A DNA stretch of 64,000 nt from Comamonas odontotermitis. GTDB taxonomy: Bacteria; Pseudomonadota; Gammaproteobacteria; Burkholderiales; Burkholderiaceae_C. The DNA lies in NCBI RefSeq assembly GCF_020080045.1, contig NZ_CP083451.1, positions 186,001-250,000 of the forward strand, read 5' to 3'. A program made the position numbers and the translations under genes. Of this stretch, positions 52,428-63,997 are shown in pieces. Below the pieces are notes generated by a model that was not told where the DNA came from, did no database searches, and saw only the letters and a list, made by a program, of their open reading frames with translations. Every line of letters begins with the position of its first letter. The stretch's first letter is position 1.

Positions 52428-52655
52428 GGTTTTCTCCTCAGGTGCAGGCCTTGGGCCTGATTGGATACAAAAGTGCAGGTGTTCTCTGCTGATCGGCATA
52501 TTTTGCCGACAAAACCGCGCAATATGCTCGAAATGCGATGGCAGCGTTCTCGAACGGCGATATAACCCGGGCGGGTAGCGGCATTTGCGGCTGCCATGGC
52601 CCTCATGCGTGCTATAGAGCAGCGCTTGGCGTACTGGCTTAAAATGGCTGGCCTT

Positions 52656-52765
52656 GTCCCAAGGAGCGCTGCAGCAGGCCGGTGGTATGACCATCTCGGG
52701 CCTGTCAGGCTTGGGCAGGTGGCTGGGTATGCTTTGCGCTGCCCGCAGCAACGGCGCTCACCTGT
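52656..52765 (+). promoter_or_regulatory. S-adenosylhomocysteine (SAH) riboswitch
   Basis: The conserved halves of the SAH aptamer are clear: AAGGAGCGCTGC (52661-52672) at the 5' side and AACGGCGCTCACC (52750-52762) at the 3' side, with GAGCGC pairing to GCGCTC, and a GC-rich arm between. SAH riboswitches are known before ahcY and metH genes in beta-proteobacteria, and metH follows here. When SAH is bound the 3' strand is held in the aptamer, which should free the metH ribosome site. Confidence 0.85.
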
Positions 52766-52797
52766 TCTATCGTGTGTTTCTGGTTTTCACAGGTGAG
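52757..52797 (+). promoter_or_regulatory. Anti-Shine-Dalgarno hairpin, expression platform of the SAH riboswitch
   Basis: CTCACCTGT (52757-52765) and ACAGGTGAG (52789-52797) are perfect nine-base complements. The second arm contains the metH Shine-Dalgarno sequence AGGTGAG, and the first arm shares CTC with the riboswitch closing stem. The two structures exclude each other, so SAH binding should switch translation on. Confidence 0.8.
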
Positions 52798-52801
52798 CCC
52801 C

Positions 52802-55570
<2,769 letters not shown>

Positions 55571-55724
55571 TGGCATAGCGGACAAAACGCTGGTTGTACA
55601 TGCGAAATCTACATATCGATTGAATGAAAACGTCGTTGCCTGACGACGGTTCGGCTTTCTACACTGACTTCACTGTGCTGCGGCCCGAGGGGCTGCACAC
55701 GGGTTTGTTCAAGAAAGCATCGAT

Positions 55725-56549
55725 ATGAAAAACAAGACACTGGCGCTGGTCGCCACCGCTGCGCTGGCAGCACTGGCATCGGGCGCCGCCTGGGCGGATC
55801 GCCTGCAGGACATCAAGCAGGCAGGGGTGCTGCGCGTGGCGGCGTTTGATGCCAATCCGCCCTTCGGCTTCGTCGACCCCAAGACCCGCAAGATCGTGGG
55901 CCTGGACGTGGACTATGCGCAGGAGTTCGCCAAACGCCTGGGCGTGAAGCTGCAACTGGTGCCGACCAATCCGGCCAACCGCGTGCCGCTTTTGCTGGCG
56001 GGCAAGGTTGATCTGGTGTTGGCCAACTTCACCATCACCGAAGAGCGCGCCAGGCAGGTGGGCTTCAGCATTCCGTACTTTGCTTCGGGCACGCAGTTCA
56101 TCGCACCCAAGGGCACATTGACCACGCCGCAGCAATTGAGTGCGCTGCGCATTGGCGTGGACAAGGGCACGACCAACGAGATCGTGCTGCGCGAAAAGTA
56201 TCCCCAGGCCACCCTGGTGGCCTATGACGACACGCCGTTTGCCTTTACCGCGTTGCGCAATGGCAATGTGCAGGCCATTTCGCAGGATGGCCCCAAGCTG
56301 GTGGGCCTGCTGGCCACCATCAAGGACAAGCAGGAGCGCGACAAGTGGGAGGTTCCGGCCTTCACGATCTCCAGCGACTACATCGGCGTGGGCATTCCCA
56401 GGGGCGAGGCTGCTCTGACCGATTTCGTCAACACTGCCTTGCAGGAGCTGGAAGTCAATGGCGGGGCCGGCAAGATCTACGACACCTGGTTCGGTCCGCA
56501 AAGCGCGACACCACTGGTGCGCAATTTCAAGATTGGCGACAAGCGCTGA
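55725..56549 (+). CDS. Polar amino-acid ABC transporter periplasmic binding protein
   Basis: The 274-residue protein has a signal peptide (MKNKTLALVATAALAALASGAAWA) and the class of fold of GlnH/HisJ-type receptors, with GVLRVAAFDANPPFGFVDPKTRKIVGLDVDYAQEFAKRLG and the late GKIYDTWFG block. It captures a polar amino acid for the permease pair encoded just downstream. GAAAGCATCGAT is a weak ribosome site. The ligand is not predictable. Confidence 0.9.
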   Translation: MKNKTLALVATAALAALASGAAWADRLQDIKQAGVLRVAAFDANPPFGFVDPKTRKIVGLDVDYAQEFAKRLGVKLQLVPTNPANRVPLLLAGKVDLVLANFTITEERARQVGFSIPYFASGTQFIAPKGTLTTPQQLSALRIGVDKGTTNEIVLREKYPQATLVAYDDTPFAFTALRNGNVQAISQDGPKLVGLLATIKDKQERDKWEVPAFTISSDYIGVGIPRGEAALTDFVNTALQELEVNGGAGKIYDTWFGPQSATPLVRNFKIGDKR

Positions 56550-56633
56550 GGCCTGCCATCGGCCATAGCCATCGCCATGGCACCTGCCTGATCCCGGCCT
56601 GCGCCGGGACTCGGGTTTTGTGCGCTGACAGAC

Positions 56634-57401
56634 ATGCATCCTCTTCTTCTCTGGCTCGATCCGATCTGGCAGCACCTGCTGGCCGGTAAATACTGGCACT
56701 GGCTGCTCGGCGGCTGGTGCGTCACCATGCTGACCTCGCTGCTGGTCATTGCCGCAGCCACGGTGCTGGGCATTGGTTTTGCCCTGGCACGCAATTCCGG
56801 GCTGGCGCCGGTGCGCGGGCTGGCCCTGGCCTATCTGTCGGTGTTCCGCAATACGCCGCTGCTGGTTCAGCTGTTCTTCTGGTACTTCGGGGCGCCCAGC
56901 CTGCTGCCAGCCGAGTGGATGGCCTGGCTCAACAGGCCGCACCCGCTGGGCGGAGGCTGGTTCAGCCTGGGCTGGCCTTCCTTCGAGTTCATCTCGGCAG
57001 CGGTCGGCCTGGTGTTCTATTCCACGGCCTATGTGGGCGAGGAGGTGCGTGCAGGCATCCGTAGTGTGGCGCCCAACCAGGTTCAGGCAGCGCGCTCGCT
57101 GGGCATGACGGGCTGGCAGGTGCAGCGCCACATTGTGCTGCCGCAGGCGCTGGCCACCATTACCTCGCCGCTGCTGGGGCAGTACATGAACATCATCAAG
57201 AACACGTCGCTGGGCATGACCATAGGCTTGGTCGAGCTGTCCTACCGCGCGCGCCAGGCCGAGGCGGAGACCTTCCAGTCCTTCCAAGTGTATGGCATCA
57301 CCACACTGCTGTACATCATGCTGATTCTCGCGCTGGAAGTGCTTGGCCAGCACCTGGAACGTCGGCGCCGCTGGGGCCGGGTACAGCCGGGGCGGGCATG
57401 A
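56634..57401 (+). CDS. Amino-acid ABC transporter permease 1
   Basis: The 255-residue inner-membrane protein has about five helices and the HisM/GlnP-type permease signature: FRNTPLLVQLFFWYFG near residue 77 and the EAA loop EVRAGIRSVAPNQVQAARSLGMTGWQVQRHIVLPQA (about residues 138-175) that contacts the ATPase. It ends with an ATGA overlap into the second permease gene. It follows the binding protein gene by 84 bases. Confidence 0.9.
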   Translation: MHPLLLWLDPIWQHLLAGKYWHWLLGGWCVTMLTSLLVIAAATVLGIGFALARNSGLAPVRGLALAYLSVFRNTPLLVQLFFWYFGAPSLLPAEWMAWLNRPHPLGGGWFSLGWPSFEFISAAVGLVFYSTAYVGEEVRAGIRSVAPNQVQAARSLGMTGWQVQRHIVLPQALATITSPLLGQYMNIIKNTSLGMTIGLVELSYRARQAEAETFQSFQVYGITTLLYIMLILALEVLGQHLERRRRWGRVQPGRA

Positions 57402-58090
57402 ACTTTTCCGCATTGGAAGACGATTGGCTCTACCTGCTGGTGGGGACCTTCCCCGAGGGGCCGCCTGGCGGCGCGCTGCTGACACTGATTCTGAGCGCCA
57501 GCTCGGGCCTGCTGTCCGCCGTGCTGGGCCTGGTGCTTGGTGTGGCCCTGGTGATGGGAGTCGGGCCGTGGGCCCGGTGGTTGCGCACTGTGCTGGGTTT
57601 TTTGCGCGCGATTCCGGTGCTGCTGCTGATCTTCTGGATCTACTTTCTGCTGCCGGTGCTCTTCCATATGGATGTGCCCGGCAGCGTCTCGGTGGTCTGC
57701 GCGCTGTCGCTGGTCAGCGGTGCCTACCTGGCGCACGGGGTGGCAGCGGGCATCGGCGCGGTCGGGCAAGGCCAGTGGGATGCGGGGGCCGCGCTGGGCC
57801 TGACACGCTGGCAGGTGCTGCGCAGCCTGATCCTGCCCCAGGCCTTGCCGGTGATGCTGCCGTCGTTCGTGAACCAGTGGGTCACCTTGATCAAGGACAG
57901 CTCGCTCGCCTACATCGTCGGAGTGGGCGAGCTGTCCTTTCTGTCCACCCAGGTCAATGCGCGGCTGATGGTGCATCCTGCCGAGGTGTTTTTGCTGGTG
58001 GGCGCCATCTACTGGTTGCTGTGCTCGCTGCTCAACCTGCTGGCCTGGGCGGTGGAGCGCAGGGGCAGGGCGGGCTGGGCCCATGCGTAG
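57398..58090 (+). CDS. Amino-acid ABC transporter permease 2
   Basis: The 230-residue permease is the partner of the preceding one: LRAIPVLLLIFWIYF, and an EAA loop HGVAAGIGAVGQGQWDAGAALGLTRWQVLRSLILPQA (about residues 110-147). The two permeases form the heterodimeric channel. No ATPase gene follows; a terminator comes directly after the stop, so the nucleotide-binding subunit must be encoded elsewhere. The loop lacks the usual acidic residue at the first EAA position, a small deviation. Confidence 0.88.
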   Translation: MNFSALEDDWLYLLVGTFPEGPPGGALLTLILSASSGLLSAVLGLVLGVALVMGVGPWARWLRTVLGFLRAIPVLLLIFWIYFLLPVLFHMDVPGSVSVVCALSLVSGAYLAHGVAAGIGAVGQGQWDAGAALGLTRWQVLRSLILPQALPVMLPSFVNQWVTLIKDSSLAYIVGVGELSFLSTQVNARLMVHPAEVFLLVGAIYWLLCSLLNLLAWAVERRGRAGWAHA

Positions 58091-58095
58091 GCAAC

Positions 58096-58120
58096 AAAAA
58101 AGGACGCATGGCGTCCTTTT
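58096..58120. terminator. Bidirectional Rho-independent terminator
   Basis: AAAAGGACGC / GCGTCCTTTT form a ten-base stem around an ATG loop, with A residues before and T residues after. It serves both the plus-strand permease operon and the minus-strand glycerophosphodiesterase gene. Confidence 0.9.
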
Positions 58121-58147
58121 GCACTTTGAAGGTGAGGGCTTGCGGGC

Positions 58148-59518
58148 TTACTTGCCCTTCAGCTCGGCAATGTAGGCGTCGCGCGCCTTCACGCCGGTCG
58201 GGGTGAAGTCGGTGAAAACGCCATCGATGCCCAGGCGGTAGTAGGCGAGGAACTCCTGTACCGGGTCTCCCTTGTAGATACCGGCAAGGCGCCCTGCCTC
58301 GTTGCGGAAGGTGAAGCTGTGCACCACCAGGCCAGCCTTGTGCGCGTTGGCAATCAGGCCGGTGTCCTTGAGGGTGTTCACGTCCTTGAGGCCCGCGCCT
58401 TCCTTGTACGGCACCACCGAGTGGGCCAGCACCTGGGGTTTCCAGGGGCCGATGCCGTCGGCATAGGTCTTGATTTCGGCGAGGCCCGCCGGGGTCTGCA
58501 TGACGGCGAAGGTGCGCGCATCACCGGCCAGCGTCCAGCTGTAGGGGCGGCCGCTGATGAAGGTCCACTCATCGGTGGTGATGTAGACCATCGAGCCATC
58601 CTTGAGGTCGAAATCGTTGCCGTCGATCAGCTGCACGCCCTTGGCCTTCATGCCGGCTTTGCGCAGGTATTTCAGGCTTTCGGGGTCAAAGCTCTGGATG
58701 TAGATGGGGGCATCCTTGCTGTTGAGCTTGTTCTTCTCCAGCAGGGCCAGGGTGGCGTCTTCCAGTGGGTGGCTGCCGGGCGCGCCGCAGCCGTTGGCGA
58801 TGGCCTGCTGGTTGTTCCAGTAGGGGTTCTTGGTTTCGGCATAGACCGGGATGGTGCGGCCCACCGCCTTGCCCTTGGCCGTGGCGATGTCGATTACATC
58901 CTGCGCGCTGATGAGCGGCAGCTTGCCGTTCCATTCGGTGGGGCGGTCGGCACGGTTGTCCAGGGTGGTGCCGCCGATCCAGTCGCGCAGCTCCTGCATT
59001 GTGAAGTCGCTGATCGACCAGTCGTTGCTGTGGTCTTCGCCGTCGACCACCAGGGCCTTGAGCACCGACTTGGGGTCGCTGGGGTTGATCTGGTCGCTCA
59101 GGTATTGCGCGGGGCCGTTGGCGGGAATGGCGGGGTATTTCACATCCACCAGCACGCCCTTGGCCGTGCGCTTGCGGGCGGCTACGGCGGCGTTGGTCTT
59201 GGCAACGTCGGCGATGTTGGTGCTGTCCCCCAGCCACGCATTGTGGCGTGCCACCAGCTGGCAGTCGCGCGTCAGGTGCATGTCCAGCTCGATCATGTCG
59301 GCACCGGCGTCGATGGCCTTCTCATAGGCCATGCGTGTCTGCTCGGGATACATGCCGGAGTAGCCGCGGTGCGCGATCACCTGGGGCTGGTAGCCGTCCA
59401 GGGTGAGGAAGCGCACACCATCATCGCCGCCGCCACCGCCGCAGGCAGTCAGCAGCAGGGCGCCGCACAGGGCCGTGCCCAGCGCTGTCAGGTGGAACTT
59501 GGGGGTACGTGTTGTCAT
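58148..59518 (-). CDS. Lipoprotein glycerophosphodiester phosphodiesterase
   Basis: The 456-residue enzyme hydrolyses glycerophosphodiesters to glycerol 3-phosphate and an alcohol, outside the cytoplasm. It begins with a lipoprotein signal peptide whose lipobox reads LLTAC-GG near residue 24. The GDPD barrel has the catalytic histidine in IAHRGYSG, the metal glutamate and aspartate in MIELDMHLT and the second histidine in LVARHNAWLG. It is longer than GlpQ (about 360 residues) because of inserted loops. It may recover phosphate or glycerol from degraded phospholipids. Confidence 0.9.
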   Translation of the reverse strand: MTTRTPKFHLTALGTALCGALLLTACGGGGGDDGVRFLTLDGYQPQVIAHRGYSGMYPEQTRMAYEKAIDAGADMIELDMHLTRDCQLVARHNAWLGDSTNIADVAKTNAAVAARKRTAKGVLVDVKYPAIPANGPAQYLSDQINPSDPKSVLKALVVDGEDHSNDWSISDFTMQELRDWIGGTTLDNRADRPTEWNGKLPLISAQDVIDIATAKGKAVGRTIPVYAETKNPYWNNQQAIANGCGAPGSHPLEDATLALLEKNKLNSKDAPIYIQSFDPESLKYLRKAGMKAKGVQLIDGNDFDLKDGSMVYITTDEWTFISGRPYSWTLAGDARTFAVMQTPAGLAEIKTYADGIGPWKPQVLAHSVVPYKEGAGLKDVNTLKDTGLIANAHKAGLVVHSFTFRNEAGRLAGIYKGDPVQEFLAYYRLGIDGVFTDFTPTGVKARDAYIAELKGK

Positions 59519-59748
59519 AGGAATCGACCAAGGGTTGAGAAAGCGAAAGGTGGGTGGATGCTGCGGGCGCCGTATGACTGTGGTGTGACAGTGTGCCCGG
59601 CCGTCAGCCTGCGCCAACGGCAACGCCGCCATGTGGCAGTCCGCTTGCGCAAACTGCTGCATGGCAGCGTACGGGATTGCGTGCGCTTTACCCAGAACTT
59701 TCGATATTGCGGCGCAGCAAATGTGGCGTAAACACTTTCTCGACTTTC

Positions 59749-60018
59749 TCAGGCGCGTTGCAGCAGCCAGACCAGCACCAGCGCCAGCGCAGCGGGCACG
59801 GCAAAGTTGAGCAGCAGGATGGGCAGCTCCTGCGCCACGGTGTAGCCTGCCTTGCTCACACCCACCCACATATTGGCCAGGGTCATCGCCAGCCATACAG
59901 GGATGAACGCCTTGGCGCCGGTCGCCATGCTGGCTGCATCGGCCCCCCACAGCTTGCCCAGCAGCACGAAAACGGCGAGCTGCAGCACGCCCGTCACCAT
60001 CACCAGCAGCATGTGCAT
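59749..60018 (-). CDS. Small three-helix membrane protein of unknown function
   Basis: The 89-residue product has three hydrophobic segments (about residues 2-20, 38-56 and 65-86) and no recognised family. GAGGAGACC lies before the ATG at 60018, a strong ribosome site, which supports it as a real gene. It follows the SDR gene on the same strand after a hairpin. Confidence 0.65.
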   Translation of the reverse strand: MHMLLVMVTGVLQLAVFVLLGKLWGADAASMATGAKAFIPVWLAMTLANMWVGVSKAGYTVAQELPILLLNFAVPAALALVLVWLLQRA

Positions 60019-60038
60019 GGCGGTCTCCTCTTGGTTGA

Positions 60039-60069
60039 AAACAATGCGGCCTGCCGCTGGTGCAGGCCG
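60039..60069 (-). terminator. Hairpin after the SDR gene
   Basis: CGGCCTG / CAGGCCG form a seven-base stem with a nine-base loop, followed on the minus strand by CATTGTTTTC. It probably ends part of the SDR transcript before the small membrane-protein gene. Confidence 0.5.
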
Positions 60070-60076
60070 TGTCTGC

Positions 60077-60859
60077 TTATTTTGTCGTGTAGCCGCCGTT
60101 GATCAAGATGGTTTGTCCGGTAATCCACCAGCCGTCGCTCACCAGGTGGCGCACAAAGGGCACCACGTCTTCGATATCGGTGAGCCCTGTCTGGCTGAAG
60201 GGCGAGAGGGCCGCTGCGCTCTTGTGGTAGGCCTGGGCATCGGTGCTTTCCTGGCCGTAGAAGAACGGCGTATCCATCGGGCCGGGGCCCACGGCGGTCA
60301 CCGAGATGCCGCGTGCGCCGAATTCCTTGGCGGCGGCGCGGGTGTAGTGTTCGACCGGTGCCTTGGTGCCGGCGTACGACGAATAGAACGGCGTAAACGC
60401 TCCGAGCAGCGACGTCACCAGTGTGCAGACCTTGCCACCATCGTTCACATGCTTGCCCGCTTCCTTCAGAAAGAAGAAGGCAGCCTTGTTGTTGACGGCA
60501 TCCATTTCGTCAAATTCGGCCTCGCTGATCTCGGCCATGGGTTTCTTAAGCACCTTGCCCACGGTGTTGATGGCGATGTCCGGGCGGCCCACGGCGGCAA
60601 CGGCGTCGGCAAACAGCTTTTCCACCGCCGCTGCCGTCGTCAGGTCGCCCTGCAGGATGACAGCCTTGGCGCCGAGCTTTTGCACGGCAGCCAGGGTCTG
60701 TTCGGCATCGGCCTTGCTGGCCGCGCTGTTGTAGTGAATGGCAATGGCCTTGGCGCCGTGCTGGGCGAAATCCGTGGCGAGCAGGCCGCCCAGGTTCTTG
60801 GCGCCGCCAGCGATCAATACGGTCTTGCCCTGCAGGCTGTGTTTGGAGGAAGAAGACAT
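60077..60859 (-). CDS. Short-chain dehydrogenase/reductase
   Basis: The 260-residue SDR has a nucleotide motif GGAKNLGG (about residues 18-25, GxxxLG instead of the usual GxxxGIG) and the active-site YAGTK near residue 160. It is an NAD(P)-dependent oxidoreductase of unknown substrate. ATG 60859 has AGGAG upstream. It is divergent from a LysR regulator with a 125-base AT-rich gap, an arrangement where the regulator usually controls the dehydrogenase gene. Confidence 0.87.
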   Translation of the reverse strand: MSSSSKHSLQGKTVLIAGGAKNLGGLLATDFAQHGAKAIAIHYNSAASKADAEQTLAAVQKLGAKAVILQGDLTTAAAVEKLFADAVAAVGRPDIAINTVGKVLKKPMAEISEAEFDEMDAVNNKAAFFFLKEAGKHVNDGGKVCTLVTSLLGAFTPFYSSYAGTKAPVEHYTRAAAKEFGARGISVTAVGPGPMDTPFFYGQESTDAQAYHKSAAALSPFSQTGLTDIEDVVPFVRHLVSDGWWITGQTILINGGYTTK

Positions 60860-60918
60860 GAACGAATACTCCTGTGCATGAATCAGAGGTGCCCAGCGTA
60901 ATTGGTTATAAATCAAAG

Positions 60919-60946
60919 ATAAATATAGAATTTAGTCCATATTTAT
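60919..60946. promoter_or_regulatory. AT-rich inverted repeat between SDR and LysR genes
   Basis: ATAAATA (60919-60925) and TATTTAT (60940-60946) are perfect complements separated by 14 bases in the divergent gap. This is a reasonable LysR recognition site. Confidence 0.4.
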
Positions 60947-60984
60947 TCAGAATTTACTAACAATCTACGCCTGCTCTGCGCACC

Positions 60985-61899
60985 ATGGACCGTATTGACC
61001 TGCTCCAGATTTTTCTGCGCGTGGCCGCAACTGGCAGCTTTTCGCAAGCGGCCGATCAGCTGTCGCTGCCCCGGCCCACGGTGTCGCTCGCCGTGCAGCA
61101 GCTGGAGGCGCGTCTGGGCACACGGTTGCTGCATCGCACCACGCGCAAGGTGGCGCTCACACTCGATGGCCATGCCCTGGTGGAGCGCGCCAGCAGCCTG
61201 GTGGACGAGATGCAGGACCTGGAGCAGCGCTTTCGCCCCAACCACCATGCGGTGGCGGGTCGGCTGCGCATCGATGTGCCCAGCCGCGTGGCACGCCTGC
61301 TCATCGCGCCGGCCCTGCCTGACTTGCTGGCGCAGCACCCGGGGCTGGAGGTGGATCTGGGCTCCAGCGACCGCGCGGTCGATCTGGTGCTCGAACACGT
61401 GGACTGCGCGCTGCGCGTGGGGCCGCTTGCCGACAGCAGCCTGGTGGCCAAGCCCCTGGGCAGCATGCGTCTCATCAATTGCGCAAGCCCCGCCTATCTG
61501 GCGCAGCATGGCACCCCCCAGGCCCCGGCCGATCTGGTGGCGCACCAGGTGGTGCGCTACAACTCGCCTACCACTGGCCGCGCCGCGCCCTGGGAATGGG
61601 TGGAGGGCGGGAGCGAACACAGCCGGGTGGTGCCAGGCGCCGTGGGCGCCAACCATGTGGAGAGCTATATCGCCTGCGCCCTGGCCGGGCTGGGGCTCAT
61701 CCAGATTCCGCAGTACGACGTGCGCGGCCACCTGCAAGCGGGTGAGCTGGTGGAGGTGCTGCACGATTACCCACCACCTGCCTTGCCGGTGCATGTGCTC
61801 TACCCGCACCGCACGCACCTCTCGCGCCGGGTGCGTGTGTTCATCGACTGGGTGGCGCAGCTGCTGGCGCAGGCGGGGGCAGTGGAAGATGCTATTTAA
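60985..61899 (+). CDS. LysR-type transcriptional regulator
   Basis: The 304-residue regulator has an N-terminal helix-turn-helix (GSFSQAADQLSLPRPTVSLAVQQLEARLG, about residues 16-44) and a substrate-binding domain of the CrgA/DsdC-like group (GRLRIDVPSRVARLLIAPALPDLL). Divergent from the SDR gene, which it probably controls. Its stop lies 15 bases from the stop of the convergent ankyrin gene. Confidence 0.9.
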   Translation: MDRIDLLQIFLRVAATGSFSQAADQLSLPRPTVSLAVQQLEARLGTRLLHRTTRKVALTLDGHALVERASSLVDEMQDLEQRFRPNHHAVAGRLRIDVPSRVARLLIAPALPDLLAQHPGLEVDLGSSDRAVDLVLEHVDCALRVGPLADSSLVAKPLGSMRLINCASPAYLAQHGTPQAPADLVAHQVVRYNSPTTGRAAPWEWVEGGSEHSRVVPGAVGANHVESYIACALAGLGLIQIPQYDVRGHLQAGELVEVLHDYPPPALPVHVLYPHRTHLSRRVRVFIDWVAQLLAQAGAVEDAI

Positions 61900-61914
61900 T
61901 AAATGTCTTGAAAA

Positions 61915-62655
61915 TCAACGCGCGCCAGCGGCGGTCAGCATTTTTTCCATGGCCTGGTAGCCCCGCTGCCTGGCATGGGTCAACGGCGTCACGCCGTCCT
62001 TGTCGGCCAGGTTCACATGGGCCTTGGCATCGATCAGCAATTGCACGATCTGCTGGTGGCGCGGGCCACCGTCCGACAGGATGATGGCTTCGAGCAGGCC
62101 CGTCCATCCCAGGCGGTTGACATGGTTCACGTCGGCGCCTGCGGCGATGAGGGTACGCACGGTCTCGACATGGCCGCGCTCGCAGGCGGGGATGAGCGCG
62201 GTGCCACCGTAGCGGTTGGTGCTGCGCAGATCGGCCCCATGGGCCAGGGTCATTTTCAGAATTTCCAGATGGCCGCGCGCACCGGCGTACAGGTACGGAC
62301 TGTCCTGCATGTCGTCCTTGGCGTTCACATCGGCACCCGCCTCGATCAGCGCCCTGGCCGCATCCACATGGTTGCCATGGGTGGCCACCAGCAAGGCAGT
62401 GCGGCCCTGCGCGTCACGGGCGTCAATGGCGGCACCTTCCCTGATGCGCTGGCGGATCGTGGAGACATCATTGGCCGCAGCGGCCTGGTGCAAGCGGAGG
62501 CTGGTCATGGCAGGGGGGGATGGACGGGTTTGTGCGTTTGTGGTGGCCTGGGCATGGGCCGTTACTGCCCATGGCGCGCTGAGAGCGCCCATCAGGCAGA
62601 GTGCGAGAAAACGGTGCAAGGCTTTCCTCCTGGTCGTAGGGCGTGAGGAGATCAT
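61915..62655 (-). CDS. Periplasmic ankyrin-repeat protein
   Basis: The 246-residue protein has a signal peptide (RFLALCLMGALSAPWAVTAHAQA, ending about residue 37) followed by five ankyrin repeats (from about residue 52 to the C-terminus), with consensus units such as DAQGRTALLVATHGNHVDAARALIEAGADVNAKD. Periplasmic ankyrin proteins of this size bind other proteins and are sometimes linked to catalase or oxidative stress defence. The ATG at 62655 gives an arginine-rich n-region; upstream residues look unlike a leader. Function unknown. Confidence 0.85.
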   Translation of the reverse strand: MISSRPTTRRKALHRFLALCLMGALSAPWAVTAHAQATTNAQTRPSPPAMTSLRLHQAAAANDVSTIRQRIREGAAIDARDAQGRTALLVATHGNHVDAARALIEAGADVNAKDDMQDSPYLYAGARGHLEILKMTLAHGADLRSTNRYGGTALIPACERGHVETVRTLIAAGADVNHVNRLGWTGLLEAIILSDGGPRHQQIVQLLIDAKAHVNLADKDGVTPLTHARQRGYQAMEKMLTAAGAR

Positions 62656-62721
62656 GTGGTGAAAGCGAAAGGTCTTGGAGATCGTAGCATTGCCCGAACC
62701 CATATACTCACAAATTAATAG

Positions 62722-62752
62722 CTGCTGGCGCACAACTGGTGAGCGCCAGCAG
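62722..62752. repeat. REP-like palindrome
   Basis: CTGCTGGCGC (62722-62731) and GCGCCAGCAG (62743-62752) are perfect ten-base complements with an 11-base loop. The AATAGCTGCTGGCGC context matches the other palindromes of this window. It lies in the gap between the ankyrin gene and the following membrane-protein gene. Confidence 0.65.
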
Positions 62753-62815
62753 GTGATTTATATCGATATCGATGCTGACCGAATAAGGTGCGGCGACCTG
62801 TCATCCCTCCAAAAC

Positions 62816-63997
62816 ATGCTGAAAAATGCCGCACGCGCACACCGTTGCCGCGCAAAGTGCTATCAAAAACAAAGTGGAAACGCAGCGCTGCTGGGCCTGG
62901 GCTGGTGCGTGATGGCGGTGCTGGCGCTGGTGATGCTGTGGCTGCTGGCGCCGCTGCTCATCGGTATCGTGGTGGGCCTGGGGGTGACCGTGCTGCTGTG
63001 CCAGAGCATTCGCATCGGACGGGCGTGGCAGGCCAAGTCGCTCGGGAGTGCAGAGGCTGCCGAGGTGGCGGCGCGCACGCCGCGCTGGGTGCCGTTTGCG
63101 GCAATGCTGTTCACGTTGATCGGCGGCGCAACGGGCTGGCTCACCCTGTTCTGGCTGCCCGAGGGCCTGCATCCGGAACAGGTGCTCCCCCTGGGCACGG
63201 CGCTGCTTTGCGCGCTGGTGGTGTTCGTGCTGGTGTGGCTGGTGGGCCAGTTGTCCACCGGCTGGGGCCATCTGCGACAGGGCGAGGCCTGGAATGCAGC
63301 CCCCATGTCTTCGGATTGGTGGGTCTGGGCGCTGTTGTGGGCCCTGCCTACCGGGGTGGTGGTGGGGCTTGCGGCGCCGAACCAGGCAAGCCAGAAGGCC
63401 TGGGGTGAACAATGGCGTGGGTACTACAGCGTGCCCATTCGCATTGCGCTGGCACCTGTGGGCAACAGCGCATCACGCCAGCAACGCGATGCTGCCCTGC
63501 TGCAATTGGTGGGCCCCTTGCTGGAACAAGGCAGCCGCCGGGTGGAGGCCCGCCTTCGCACCCGCAACGGCACTACGGTCATGACAGCTGCCATTCCGGC
63601 GCGCTACCGTTGGACGGATGATGCGCTGGAGATTCGGCTGGCTGGCGAGCTGGAACCCCAAGCGCTGGCCTTGCACATGCAGGCGATGCAAGGGGCCACC
63701 CATGGCGATGCGGGAGCGTGGATGCTGCTGGGCATGGCGCAATGCCAGCCAGTTCCCAGCGCGCTGGCAGCGCTGAGCATGGCGCACCGCCGCACGCAGT
63801 GGCAGCGCACGCAGGCCTGCGCGAGGGAGCGGGGCGCTGAAATTCAGCGCCTGGCGGCTGTATTGCAGGGCCAGATCAGCGCCGTTGAGGTGTTGCCGGG
63901 CGTTCGCTTTCGCCCCTGGCCGCTGCGGCGTGGCTGGCGTGCGGTGGATTTACCCTCTGGCCAAGCGCTGGAAGCAGTACCTTTGCTGGCACGTTAA
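62816..63997 (+). CDS. Membrane protein of unknown function
   Basis: No family was recognised. The 393-residue product (from ATG 62816) has about five hydrophobic helices: two near residues 22-65, two near 90-150 and one near 175-190. A soluble C-terminal half of about 190 residues follows, with SVPIRIALAPVGNSASRQQRDAALLQLVG and a region resembling a TPR-like helical segment. The open frame reaches back to 62675, but that part covers the REP-like palindrome, so I take 62816. No good ribosome site is visible. Complete within the window. Confidence 0.65.
   Translation: MLKNAARAHRCRAKCYQKQSGNAALLGLGWCVMAVLALVMLWLLAPLLIGIVVGLGVTVLLCQSIRIGRAWQAKSLGSAEAAEVAARTPRWVPFAAMLFTLIGGATGWLTLFWLPEGLHPEQVLPLGTALLCALVVFVLVWLVGQLSTGWGHLRQGEAWNAAPMSSDWWVWALLWALPTGVVVGLAAPNQASQKAWGEQWRGYYSVPIRIALAPVGNSASRQQRDAALLQLVGPLLEQGSRRVEARLRTRNGTTVMTAAIPARYRWTDDALEIRLAGELEPQALALHMQAMQGATHGDAGAWMLLGMAQCQPVPSALAALSMAHRRTQWQRTQACARERGAEIQRLAAVLQGQISAVEVLPGVRFRPWPLRRGWRAVDLPSGQALEAVPLLAR

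Noticed and set aside
55659..57485. 608-codon antisense frame over the amino-acid ABC genes
   Set aside because: It spans several real genes and their gaps on the other strand and has no family features.
62675..62815. Upstream extension of the last membrane protein
   Set aside because: It covers a REP-like palindrome that is non-coding elsewhere, and adds no recognisable sequence.
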